DNA from: Demequina lutea
Lineage (GTDB): Bacteria > Actinomycetota > Actinomycetes > Actinomycetales > Demequinaceae
Direction: 5' to 3'
NCBI RefSeq assembly: GCF_013409005.1
Contig: NZ_JACBZO010000001.1
Span: 372,001 to 436,000, forward strand
Length of the DNA stretch: 64,000 bases
Shown: positions 52,125-60,580 of the stretch, in pieces
Position numbering within the stretch: position 1 is the first letter of the stretch
How the letters are laid out: each line of letters starts with the position of its first letter
Program-made: the position numbers and the translations under genes
Notes under the pieces: model-generated
Database searches by the model: none
What the model was told of the DNA's origin: nothing
Seen by the model: the letters and a program-made list of their open reading frames with translations, nothing else

Positions 52125-52853
52125 ATGAGCCAAGTGGCGATGCTTTTTGGAAGCGAGACCGAGGTGCTCGCGGACGAGTTTCAGATCGCGGGATTCGAGC
52201 GGTTCTCGACGGTCGATTGGCCAGGAAAGCTCGTGGCGACGCTCTTCGCTCAAGGGTGTCCTTGGCGCTGCACGTATTGCCACAACCCGGACATGCAGGA
52301 TTCGCAAGTGGCGGGAACGGTGGAGTGGTCCGCCGTCCTCGCTCACCTCGCTCACCGCATGGGCCAGTTGGATGGCGTCGTCTTCAGCGGCGGCGAGCCG
52401 ACGCGTCAGGCGTCCCTCATTCCCGCGATGCAGCAGGTCAGGTCGCTCGGCTTCGGGGTGGGCCTGCACTCGGCGGGCGCCTACCCGGCGCGGCTGCGCG
52501 AAGCGCTCGGCTTCGTCGACTGGCTCGGCCTCGACATCAAGGCGATGCCGGAGGGCTACCAGGACGTCACGGGCAAGAGTGCTGCGGGCCCCAAGGCCTG
52601 GCAGTCGCTCGAGATCGCTCTCGAGTGGGGCGGCGACCTTGAGGTGCGCCTCACGGTCGACCCCACGACTCACACTCGCGAATCGGTGCTGTCGGTGATC
52701 AAGCGGGTGCGGGCGATGGGTGGTCCGACGCCGGTGCTTCAGGAGGCGCGGGCCGAAGGCACGAGCGAGGAGTTTCAGCGCGCGCTCGGGAGCCAGCTTC
52801 TCACCAGCGTGCTGAGTGGGTCCGACCTCGAGGGCCTCGTCGTCCGCGCTTAA
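52125..52853 (+). CDS. nrdG: Anaerobic ribonucleotide reductase activating enzyme (radical SAM)
   Basis: 242 residues. The radical-SAM cluster motif is CPWRCTYCHNPDM (CX3CX2C), followed by VVFSGGEPTRQ for SAM binding. It generates the glycyl radical on NrdD. ATG 52125 is chosen because GGAAAGG lies 6 bases upstream and the family start (FQIAGFERFSTVDWPGKL) follows about 30 residues in; the frame opens much earlier, inside nrdD. The 181-base gap from nrdD shows no separate promoter, so co-transcription is likely. Confidence 0.9.
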   Translation: MSQVAMLFGSETEVLADEFQIAGFERFSTVDWPGKLVATLFAQGCPWRCTYCHNPDMQDSQVAGTVEWSAVLAHLAHRMGQLDGVVFSGGEPTRQASLIPAMQQVRSLGFGVGLHSAGAYPARLREALGFVDWLGLDIKAMPEGYQDVTGKSAAGPKAWQSLEIALEWGGDLEVRLTVDPTTHTRESVLSVIKRVRAMGGPTPVLQEARAEGTSEEFQRALGSQLLTSVLSGSDLEGLVVRA

Positions 52854-52854
52854 T

Positions 52855-52899
52855 TGACGCGCTCCTAGGTGACGCGCTCTGGGGTGACGCGCTTCTAGG
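52855..52899. repeat. Three 15-base tandem repeats after nrdG
   Basis: TGACGCGCTCCTAGG, TGACGCGCTCTGGGG and TGACGCGCTTCTAGG lie head to tail immediately after the nrdG stop. A fourth, poorer copy may follow. Each begins with TGA, so they would act as frame-independent stop signals in one phase; a chance slippage product is the simpler view. Confidence 0.85.
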
Positions 52900-52939
52900 T
52901 GAGCGGTGACATCTCGCCGAGCGCATCGGCGACGCGCCC

Positions 52940-53773
52940 CTAGACGGCTTCGGGCATCTGCCCGAGCGCATCGGCGACGCGCTGCCACACGCTGGGGTGC
53001 GCGGTGAGAATGCCGCTGCGACCGTCGCCCGGAAGATATTCGGAGCCGTCGTGCCGCCTCGAGTCGAGCCCGGCCTCGCGCGCGATGAGCGACCCAGGGG
53101 CGTGGTCCCACGGCAGGGTGCGGCTGAAGGACACGTAGTCCGTGAGGCCGGTGATCACATCGAGGTAGTCCCAGCCCGCGCAAAACCTGATGGGGGACGC
53201 GGGGCCAAGGGTCGCCGCGCGTTCGAGCACTGAGTCGGGGCCGCCGTGATCGAACCTGGCTCCGATGGCGCCGCGGAGCGCGAACGGCTCGGCGGGTGGG
53301 GGCGTCACGATCCGTTCGCCATCGAGAAATGCGCCGATGCCGGCGGCGGCATGGATCTCGCGTCCGGTCGTCGGGTACGTGATCCACGCGGCTTGAGTCC
53401 GGCCCTCGTCAACGAGGGCGATCATGCACGCGAACGACTCCTTGCCGTCGACAAAGTTGCGGGTGCCGTCGACGGGGTCGACCACCCAGCACGCGCCCGG
53501 CGCCCCCACGATGTCGAGGAGAGAGGCATCGGCGGCCGTCGCCTCCTCGCCCACGACGGGAATGTCGATCAGCGTCTTGAGCGCCGCGGTGAGCATGATC
53601 TCGGCGTTGACGTCGGCGTCCGTCACGAGGTCCCAATCGGCGGACTTGGTGCGGATTTCGCTCGCCGTCAGGGACCGCCAGCGGGGCATGATCTCGGCGA
53701 CCGCGGCATCGGCCATGGCGGCGAGAACGGCGTTGGACAGGTCTTCGGCGATGATGTGGGAAGGAAGAGTCAC
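52940..53773 (-). CDS. Inositol-monophosphatase-family phosphatase
   Basis: 277 residues. Metal- and substrate-binding residues are in VVGEEAT, WVVDPVDGTRNFVDG and WDHAPGSLIAREAG, the three signatures of the IMPase/histidinol-phosphatase/CysQ superfamily. The N-terminal DWDLVTDADVNAE is also typical. Which phosphate ester is cut (inositol phosphate, histidinol phosphate, PAP or a sugar) cannot be decided without its relatives. It converges with nrdG and is divergent from topA, with 205 bases between starts. Confidence 0.88.
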   Translation of the reverse strand: MTLPSHIIAEDLSNAVLAAMADAAVAEIMPRWRSLTASEIRTKSADWDLVTDADVNAEIMLTAALKTLIDIPVVGEEATAADASLLDIVGAPGACWVVDPVDGTRNFVDGKESFACMIALVDEGRTQAAWITYPTTGREIHAAAGIGAFLDGERIVTPPPAEPFALRGAIGARFDHGGPDSVLERAATLGPASPIRFCAGWDYLDVITGLTDYVSFSRTLPWDHAPGSLIAREAGLDSRRHDGSEYLPGDGRSGILTAHPSVWQRVADALGQMPEAV

Positions 53774-53978
53774 CCCCCATGGTCTCAGGTGTGGAGAGCG
53801 GCGGGGAATGCGCTCCGTCTATGGTGGTCGCGAGAGACAGTTACGCAGCTTCATATGAACCCGGTGTGGCGCCCAAGCGGGAGCCATCGAGGGGGCGTCG
53901 TTTAGCGCCGCTTGGGGCCGTATGTATTCTGTGACGGTCTCGAACCCAAGAACTCATCCCGCCGGAAGTCAGGTTTTC

Positions 53979-56669
53979 ATGGCTCACAAGCTCGTCATCG
54001 TCGAGTCCCCCACCAAGTCGCGCACCATCGGCGGCTACCTGGGCGACGAGTACGAGGTGGTCTCGAGCGTTGGCCACATCCGCGACCTTCCCCAGCCGAG
54101 CGAGCTCCCCGCGGACAAGCGCGAGGGTGGCATCGGCAAGTTCGCCGTCGACGTCGACAACGGCTTTGAGCCGTACTACGTGGTGAGCCCGGAGAAGAAG
54201 AAGGTCGTCGCCGAGATCAGGGCGAAGCTCAAGAACGCCACCGAGGTCTACCTCGCAACCGATGAAGACCGCGAGGGAGAGGCCATCGCGTGGCACCTTC
54301 TCGAGGTGCTGAGTCCCAAGGTGCCCATCAAGCGTCTCGCGTTCCACGAGATCACCAAAGAGGGCATCATGCGCGCCATGGAACACCCTCGCGAGGTGGA
54401 CATGGAGCTCGTGCAGGCTCAGGAGGCGCGCAGGGTTCTCGACCGCCTGTACGGCTACGAGGTCTCGCCCGTGCTGTGGCGCAAGGTCGCCTCGGGGCTC
54501 TCGGCTGGCCGCGTGCAGTCGATCGCGCTGCGCCTGGTCGTCGACCGTGAGCGCGAGCGCATGGCCTTCCAGGCCGCCGAATACTGGGACCTGACCGCGA
54601 CCTTTGCCGCCACATCGGGCGCCGACGAGGGCCGCAAGTTCACGGCCCGCCTCGCCACCGTTGATGGCAAGCGCGTCGCATCGGGCAAGGACTTCGACGA
54701 CCGCGGCGCCCTGACCTCCGACGCGGCCAAGGTCACGCACCTCACAGCTGGGGCCGCCGCAGCGCTCGCCGCGGGCCTCGCCGACGCGGCCTTCGCCGTG
54801 TCGGGCGTCGACTCGAAGCCGTACAAGCGTCGTCCCGCCGCCCCGTTCATCACCTCGACGCTGATCCAGGAGGCGAGCCGCAAGCTCCGCCTCGGCGCGC
54901 GCGAGTCGATGCGCGTCGCCCAGGGCCTCTACGAGCGCGGTTACATCACCTATATGAGGACCGACTCGCCCACGCTGTCTGGTGAGGCGGTGCGTGCCGC
55001 GCGCAAGCAGGCCATCGAGCTGTACGGCTCCGATTCCGTGCCGTCTGCGGCCCGCGTCTACTCGAGCAAGGACGACAGCGCCCAAGAGGCGCACGAGGCC
55101 ATCCGCCCCGCGGGAGACACCTTCCGGACGCCCGAGTCGGTGCGCGCCGAACTGCGCGGCCAAGAGTTCCGCATGTACGAGCTCATCTGGAAGCGCACCG
55201 TCGCCTCACAGATGGCCGATGCCGCTGGAACCACCTCGACCGTGCGCATCGGCGCCAAGAGCGCGAACGGCCATGCCGTCGAGTTCTCCGCATCGGGCAC
55301 GATCATCACGTTCCCCGGCTTCCTCGCCGCCTACGAGGAGAGCCGCGAGAAGGACCGCTACGAGGACGACGAGGCCAAGGTCGCCGACGAGAAGGAGGCG
55401 CGACTGCCGCAGCTCGCCGAGGGTCAGGCCGTGGCCGCCGATGGCCTCGAGCCGCTGACTCACGCGACCACGCCGCCGCCGCGCTTCACTCAGGGCTCGA
55501 TGATCAAGGAACTCGAGGACCGCAAGTTCGGTCGCCCGTCGACGTATGCATCGACCGTGGACCTGATCGTGGCCCGCGGGTATGTGCGAGTCGCCAACCA
55601 GACGCTCATCCCCACGTGGATCGCGTTCTCGATCGTCGGACTCATGGAGCAGCACTTCGGCTGGCTCATCGACTACGACTTCACGGCCGACATGGAGGAG
55701 GGGCTCGACCTCATCGCGACCGGCAAGGCCGATCGCACCGAGTGGCTGAGCACCTTCTACTTTGGCAAGGACGGCGCCACCGAGGGTCGCGATGAGGGCC
55801 TCAAGAAGCTCGTCGAGAACCTCGGCGACATCGACGCCCGCGCCATCAACACGTTCCCCGTCGGCGAGGGAATCTCGCTGCGCGTCGGCCGTTACGGGCC
55901 CTACGTCGAGCGCGAGGTCGACGGCGAGATGCAGCGCGCATCGGTGCCCGAAGACATGGCTCCCGACGAACTCACGGTCGCGGTGTCCGAGGAACTCTTC
56001 GCCAACCAGGGAGGCGACGAGCGCGAGCTTGGTGTCCACCCCGAATCCAAACTGCAGGTTGTTGCCAAGGCGGGCCGCTTCGGCCCGTACGTCACCGAGG
56101 TGCTGCCCGAAGGCTCGAAGGACAAGCCGCGCACCGCGTCGCTGTTCACGTCGATGCAGCTCGAGACCGTGACGCTCGCCGACGCCGTCGTGCTCATGTC
56201 GCTCCCGCGCGTGGTGGGCGCCGACCCGGCCGATGGCGCCGAGATCACCGCCCAGAACGGCCGCTACGGCCCGTACCTCAAGAAGGGCACGGACTCGCGC
56301 ACACTCGACAGCGAGGATCTGCTGCTCGACATCACGCTCGAGCAGGCGCTTGCGATCTACGCCGAGCCCAAGCGTGGCCGCGGCCGTCCGGTGGCGCCCC
56401 CGCTGGCCGAGTACGGCGTCGACCCCGTGAGCGAGAAGCCGATCGTTGCAAAGTCCGGTCGGTTCGGCGATTACATCACCGACGGCACCACCAATGTGAC
56501 GATCCCGCGCGGCGACACCGTCGAGACGCTCACCGCTGAGAGGGCCGTCGAGTTGCTCGCCGACAAGCGCGCCAAGGGCCCCGCCAAGAAGCCCGCGCGT
56601 CGGGTCGCTGCGAAGAAGCCTGCCGCCAAGAAGGCGCCTGCGAAGAAGGCGGCGCCCAAGAAGAAGTAG
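53979..56669 (+). CDS. topA: DNA topoisomerase I
   Basis: 896 residues. The TOPRIM domain begins at once (KLVIVESPTKSRTIGGYL, then LATDEDREGEAIAWHL), with the active-site Tyr325 in GYITYMRTDSPTLSG. Repeated C-terminal modules of the FGPYVTEVLPEG and YGPYLKKG type replace the zinc fingers of E. coli TopA, as in actinobacteria. The final 30 residues are a Lys/Ala-rich tail (KKPAAKKAPAKKAAPKKK), which in mycobacterial and Streptomyces enzymes aids processivity. ATG 53979 gives the standard N-terminus. In related genomes tmk follows closely; here 6.2 kb intervene. Confidence 0.95.
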   Translation: MAHKLVIVESPTKSRTIGGYLGDEYEVVSSVGHIRDLPQPSELPADKREGGIGKFAVDVDNGFEPYYVVSPEKKKVVAEIRAKLKNATEVYLATDEDREGEAIAWHLLEVLSPKVPIKRLAFHEITKEGIMRAMEHPREVDMELVQAQEARRVLDRLYGYEVSPVLWRKVASGLSAGRVQSIALRLVVDRERERMAFQAAEYWDLTATFAATSGADEGRKFTARLATVDGKRVASGKDFDDRGALTSDAAKVTHLTAGAAAALAAGLADAAFAVSGVDSKPYKRRPAAPFITSTLIQEASRKLRLGARESMRVAQGLYERGYITYMRTDSPTLSGEAVRAARKQAIELYGSDSVPSAARVYSSKDDSAQEAHEAIRPAGDTFRTPESVRAELRGQEFRMYELIWKRTVASQMADAAGTTSTVRIGAKSANGHAVEFSASGTIITFPGFLAAYEESREKDRYEDDEAKVADEKEARLPQLAEGQAVAADGLEPLTHATTPPPRFTQGSMIKELEDRKFGRPSTYASTVDLIVARGYVRVANQTLIPTWIAFSIVGLMEQHFGWLIDYDFTADMEEGLDLIATGKADRTEWLSTFYFGKDGATEGRDEGLKKLVENLGDIDARAINTFPVGEGISLRVGRYGPYVEREVDGEMQRASVPEDMAPDELTVAVSEELFANQGGDERELGVHPESKLQVVAKAGRFGPYVTEVLPEGSKDKPRTASLFTSMQLETVTLADAVVLMSLPRVVGADPADGAEITAQNGRYGPYLKKGTDSRTLDSEDLLLDITLEQALAIYAEPKRGRGRPVAPPLAEYGVDPVSEKPIVAKSGRFGDYITDGTTNVTIPRGDTVETLTAERAVELLADKRAKGPAKKPARRVAAKKPAAKKAPAKKAAPKKK

Positions 56670-56759
56670 GGCGTCGCACGGCGCCTTCCCCGCGCGAATC
56701 GTGTGGCATCACAACCTCCGCGGGGAGTTGGTCGTTCTTATGCCAACAAAGGGGGAACG

Positions 56760-57290
56760 GTGGCCGAGTACGAGGCGGTGTTGCGTGAGACGCTCGCGGA
56801 GGGTTCGGCGCGGCTCGCCGCGTACGGGTACCTGCTGACCGGCTCTCAAGACGCGGGTGAGGAGCTCGTTCAAGAGGCCGTCGTCAAGGTGTTCGCGCGC
56901 CGCCGAGCCATCCCCAATGCCCGTGCGGGCGAGGCCTATGTGCGCGCCACGATGCGCACGCTGCACGTCGACGGAATTCGCAGGGCCATCCGCTGGCGCA
57001 GGATCATGCCTAGTCAGGTGGCGCCGCTGGCCGCCGACGACTCGGCGGCGACGATCGACGCGGCCGACGCCATGGGCCAAGCGCTCACGACCCTTACTCC
57101 ACAACAGCGCACCGCAATCGTGTTGCGCTACTACGAAGACCTTTCTTTGGCCGCTGTCGCCGCCGCGATGGGTCTGGCGGTGGGGACGGTGAAGCGCTAC
57201 CTGTCCGACGCGCTCGGCCGCTTGGCGACCGCCGTGGGGGATCAGGACCTTGAGTTTGAACGCATTGCCGTAACCGAGAGGGGCGAGTGA
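56760..57290 (+). CDS. SigE-family ECF sigma factor (module D)
   Basis: 176 residues from GTG 56760, after AAAGGGGGAA. Region 2: RLAAYGYLLTGSQDAGEELVQEAVVKVFARRR with EAYVRATMRTLHVDGIRR. Region 4: ALTTLTPQQRTAIVLRYYEDLSLAAVAAAMGLAVGTVKRYLSDALGRL. The stop TGA shares one base with the partner ATG (TGATG). It starts an insertion of extra genes between topA and tmk and is clearly related to the sigma gene of module E (both have RLAAYGYLLTGSQ), suggesting local duplication. Confidence 0.9.
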   Translation: MAEYEAVLRETLAEGSARLAAYGYLLTGSQDAGEELVQEAVVKVFARRRAIPNARAGEAYVRATMRTLHVDGIRRAIRWRRIMPSQVAPLAADDSAATIDAADAMGQALTTLTPQQRTAIVLRYYEDLSLAAVAAAMGLAVGTVKRYLSDALGRLATAVGDQDLEFERIAVTERGE

Positions 57291-58588
57291 TGGACCTCCA
57301 CGAAGAACTCGAAAGGCGCGCACGGGCGGCCAGCGCTTCCGCCGCCGAGCGGCTCGGTGCCGCGAGCGCTGGTGACACTCTGGTTGCCCTGGTGGGGCGC
57401 CGTCGGCGCCGTCGCGCGACCGTCGTGACAGGGGTGAGCGCCGCTTGCGTGGCGGCCCTCGTTGTCGCCGCGTTGTACGTCGGGCCCTGGTCGCCCTCCG
57501 CCGTGGCTCCCGCCGGGCCGCCCGCCACCGCCACTACGGTGATCGATGCGTCGACTCCGCTCAACACCACGCCGTCTTGGTTGCCTCCGGATGCCGGGCA
57601 GGCGCCCCTCGCTTGCGGCGAGCCCTATGCCGTGCCGTCGGGCGCCACTCGACAAGTCGACGGCGCGAGCCAATTGCCCGTGACCATCACGGCATCGGCC
57701 GCGCTTGCGGGTGGAACCGATGGCGTTTTCACGGCGGCTGCGCACCCGCTCACGTGGAATGTGCAGGTCGCGTCCGCGGAGTCGCTCGCGGACCTCTATC
57801 TGGTTACCTATGGCGTCGTCGAGTCGAACGGTATCGTGGTTGGCTCGGCCACGCTGGGGGTCCAACCGCTCGTCGCTTCGGGCGTGGTCCCTACCCGAGA
57901 AGCGCCGACTCCAGGGTTGTGCGCAGGACAGGCCGGCTGGCACGACTCGCCAGATGGCGACTACACGTTCCACCTGTGGGTCCAACTGGTCGATGCCAAC
58001 TTCACAGCCGTTGCCACGGTCGTCGACCCGGTCGCGCCTACCACGCTGAAGATGAAGGAGATAGGGAAGTACTGGGGTGACGTGTTGGCAATCGACGGAT
58101 TGCCAAACGTGGAGGCTGTCCCCATCAAGTGCGGCGACCCGAGCCCCGTCGAGGGCCGGACGTGGGAGGCCGACGGCATGGTCTCTGCGTCGCTGCCTGC
58201 CGGCGCTGCGGTGCCTTTGGAGACTTCCAGCCTCTCCACGCGCCCATTGGACGCCAGTCCGGATTCAGCGAGTGCCCCGCGTCCGTCGGGCACCGACGCG
58301 AGCGACGGCATCTGGCAGTACGTTGAGGTCAAACTGAGTTCGAACCTCCTGCCGGGCACCTTTCCCGTCGCTCAGGGCTTCGCCGTGGCGAACGGGGTCG
58401 TCGTGGCGGTCGGCACGGTGGAATCGGGTCCACAGGCATTGGATTACAACCAGCCGCTGCGCGAGATGGACCCGATGGAGCCGTGCGGCGTGACCGACCC
58501 GGCGACCACGCAGGTCTACGTGCTGGAACTCGCGCTGGACTACAAGTACTCCACGCCGCAGGGCGCGGCGGTGATCAAGGTCGGCTAA
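57290..58588 (+). CDS. Membrane-anchored extracellular partner of sigma module D
   Basis: 432 residues from ATG 57290. Inner segment MDLHEELERRARAASASAAERL ends in RRRRRR, then one helix (VVTGVSAACVAALVVAALYV). The exterior has two related halves: APLACGEPYAVPSGATRQVDGASQLPVTI, and later PIKCGDPSPVEGRTWEADGMVSASL, so a Cys-Gly-Asp/Glu-Pro block begins each. Late motifs LPGTFPVAQGFAVANGVVVAVG and EPCGVTDPATTQVYVLELAL follow. The MDLHE start recurs in module E. It has no zinc motif. Anti-sigma/sensor function is inferred from the touching sigma gene and the topology. Confidence 0.7.
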   Translation: MDLHEELERRARAASASAAERLGAASAGDTLVALVGRRRRRRATVVTGVSAACVAALVVAALYVGPWSPSAVAPAGPPATATTVIDASTPLNTTPSWLPPDAGQAPLACGEPYAVPSGATRQVDGASQLPVTITASAALAGGTDGVFTAAAHPLTWNVQVASAESLADLYLVTYGVVESNGIVVGSATLGVQPLVASGVVPTREAPTPGLCAGQAGWHDSPDGDYTFHLWVQLVDANFTAVATVVDPVAPTTLKMKEIGKYWGDVLAIDGLPNVEAVPIKCGDPSPVEGRTWEADGMVSASLPAGAAVPLETSSLSTRPLDASPDSASAPRPSGTDASDGIWQYVEVKLSSNLLPGTFPVAQGFAVANGVVVAVGTVESGPQALDYNQPLREMDPMEPCGVTDPATTQVYVLELALDYKYSTPQGAAVIKVG

Positions 58589-58719
58589 GTGGATGCGGCA
58601 CCGGCCGCGCCCACCCATTCGTAGGACGCCGCGCCACTCCCACATCGGCCAGATTCAGGCTTGCCCAGGACAACGGTTTGGTGCCCCGATCCGTTCATGT
58701 GTCGACGGAGGGGGAATGC

Positions 58720-59247
58720 ATGAAGCATCAGGACATGTTGGGCGAGATGCTCGATTCTGCGGCCGACAGGCTCGCGGCGTACGGGTACCTGCTCACCGGA
58801 TCCCAGCACGCGGGCGAGGACCTGGTCCAGGACGCGATCGTCAAGGTCTTCGTGAGGCAGCGTCGGTTGGACAACGCGCGGGCCGCGGAGGCCTACGTGC
58901 GCGCCGCCATGCGGACGCTCCACATCGATCACATGCGGCGCGAGACGCACTGGCGGGGGCTGATGCCTCGACTCGTTGACCGCCGTGATCCTGAGCGAAC
59001 CGACGACGCGGTGGGCGAGCAGGACCGCATCGGCAAAGCGCTCGGCACCTTGGGAAAGCAGGAGCGGACCGTCGTCATCCTGAGGTTCTACGACGACCTC
59101 AAGGTCACCGACATCGCCGCCCAGATGCACCTCGCCGAGGGCACCGTGAAGAGGTATCTGTCGCAAGCACTCGACAAGCTCGCGGGCGAACTGGGAAGCA
59201 TCGATGACTCGACCGAGCGCATCGGCCTCGTGGAAAGGAAGAAGTGA
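58720..59247 (+). CDS. SigE-family ECF sigma factor (module E)
   Basis: 175 residues from ATG 58720, after GAGGGGG. Region 2: RLAAYGYLLTGSQHAGEDLVQDAIVKVFVRQRRL with EAYVRAAMRTLHIDHMRRE. Region 4: ALGTLGKQERTVVILRFYDDLKVTDIAAQMHLAEGTVKRYLSQALDKL. The frame continues upstream into the end of the module D membrane protein, but the family start and ribosome-binding site fix 58720. The 131 bases before it could contain its own promoter, which would separate modules D and E. Confidence 0.9.
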   Translation: MKHQDMLGEMLDSAADRLAAYGYLLTGSQHAGEDLVQDAIVKVFVRQRRLDNARAAEAYVRAAMRTLHIDHMRRETHWRGLMPRLVDRRDPERTDDAVGEQDRIGKALGTLGKQERTVVILRFYDDLKVTDIAAQMHLAEGTVKRYLSQALDKLAGELGSIDDSTERIGLVERKK

Positions 59248-59249
59248 TC

Positions 59250-60149
59250 ATGGATCTTCACGATGAGTTTGACAACTTTGCGCGGGCACGGGCCTCGGAG
59301 TCCGGTGCGCGCCTGCGTGGCGCCGATGCACGGGCGCGGCTTGACGCACGGGTGACCCGCGGGCGCCGAGTGCAGAACGCCAAGGTGGGCGTGGGGACGG
59401 TCGCCGCGGTGGGTGTGTTGGCAGCGGGAGTCGTCATGGTGCCGCGGCTTGGAGGCGGACTGTCGATGCCTGGTTCAACCTCGGTGCTCACGAGTGCTAC
59501 GGGGACGTCCGCGATTCCGACGGACTCGGGCACGTCCACGGCCACTCCTTTGCCGAGAGATGATCCGTCCAGACCCGGGATGGACGTGAAGCCGCCTGCG
59601 CTCGGAACGGACGGCTACCTCGCCGCAGCCAACACGCAGTGGGACGCGCCGGGCCCGCTTAGCTGCAAGTCGCTGGCCGCATCGGAACCCGAGACGGGCG
59701 TCGGCTACGACATGCAGCGACAGCGGGTGCCACTGCCCTCGTGGCTCGAGACCGGTCGCCTCTATGGCTGGGGTGCAGGCATTCCCGCAGGCGGGTCTCC
59801 GATTCCCCTTGCCGCGAGCGATCAAGCCAACTTCAGCTCCGTGCAGGCACTCGTTGCGGACTTCTCGGCCGGTCCCGCGGAACTCGCGTTGACCGGAGCA
59901 GACGGGTCGGTCTGGGGCTTCACCTTGGAGTGGTTCGAGAGGAGTGACCTCGCGCACGATGCGCAAGGTGTGTTCGTCACCGTGACACCGGACAAGGGCT
60001 GCAGCGCAGGCAAGCTGCCGTACGGTGGCTACGACGCACGGTTGTCCTACACGGCGGCTGACGGGTCCACTCAAGTCGTGACGCTCGACCCCATCACCGT
60101 GGTGCTCGGAGTCCCTTCGCTTCCCGAGGTGGATGCAGCCGGGCGCTAG
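59250..60149 (+). CDS. Membrane-anchored extracellular partner of sigma module E
   Basis: 299 residues, the shortest full partner. ATG 59250 is chosen with AAGGAAG upstream; GTG 59244 overlapping the sigma stop as GTGA is also possible. Inner segment MDLHDEFDNFARARASESGARL, then TRGRRVQNAK, helix VGVGTVAAVGVLAAGVVMV, then a Ser/Thr/Pro linker. The exterior has GPLSCKSLAASEP, LTGADGSVWGFTLEWFERSDL and DKGCSAGKLPYGGYDARLSYTAADGS, ending DPITVVLGVPSLP. It is a single-domain version of the module D partner. Confidence 0.68.
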   Translation: MDLHDEFDNFARARASESGARLRGADARARLDARVTRGRRVQNAKVGVGTVAAVGVLAAGVVMVPRLGGGLSMPGSTSVLTSATGTSAIPTDSGTSTATPLPRDDPSRPGMDVKPPALGTDGYLAAANTQWDAPGPLSCKSLAASEPETGVGYDMQRQRVPLPSWLETGRLYGWGAGIPAGGSPIPLAASDQANFSSVQALVADFSAGPAELALTGADGSVWGFTLEWFERSDLAHDAQGVFVTVTPDKGCSAGKLPYGGYDARLSYTAADGSTQVVTLDPITVVLGVPSLPEVDAAGR

Positions 60150-60201
60150 CCCGTTCTCCGGCTCCTGAACCGGCGCCCCACGCGCATGCCGAGGTCCCTG
60201 T

Positions 60202-60428
60202 CACGCTGCCCGCTGCCCGCGGCTGCCCGCTGCCCGCTGCCCGCGGCTGCCCGCTGCACGCTGCCCGCTGCCCGCGGCTGCCCGCTGCACGCTGCCCGCT
60301 GCCCGCGGCTGCCCGCTGCCCGCGGCTGCCCGCTGCCCGCTGCCCGCTGCCCGCTGCCCGCTGCCCGCTGCCCGCTGCCCGCTGCCCGCTGCCCGCTGCC
60401 CGCTGCCCGCTGCCCGCTGCCCGCTGCC
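60202..60428. repeat. Heptamer satellite (CCCGCTG)n
   Basis: About 225 bases of head-to-tail CCCGCTG, with scattered variants CCCGCGGCTG and CACGCTG. The last 90 bases are almost perfect. It lies between the end of module E and the first 80-bp palindrome. Open frames across it on both strands are only a consequence of the period and carry no protein-like features. Confidence 0.95.
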
Positions 60429-60432
60429 TGCC

Positions 60433-60512
60433 GCGTGAGCACCAAAAATCGACGTTCGCCTCGCAACCGCCGTTCGCCGCGGCGATCGAGTGTCGATAAG
60501 TGGTGCTCACGC
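60433..60512. repeat. 80-bp palindromic element, copy 1
   Basis: Outer 12-base arms GCGTGAGCACCA (60433-60444) and TGGTGCTCACGC (60501-60512) pair perfectly. After a 3-base mismatch, inner arms ATCGAC (60448-60453) and GTCGAT (60492-60497) also pair. The central 38 bases are GC-rich and may fold further. An element of exactly the same length and arms occurs at 61509-61588. Confidence 0.93.
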
Positions 60513-60580
60513 GACGCGCTCTGTCCACAGATCGCGGTGGCGGGCTCCGGTGCACCGTGGTCCGCGGGCACGGTGGGTTC

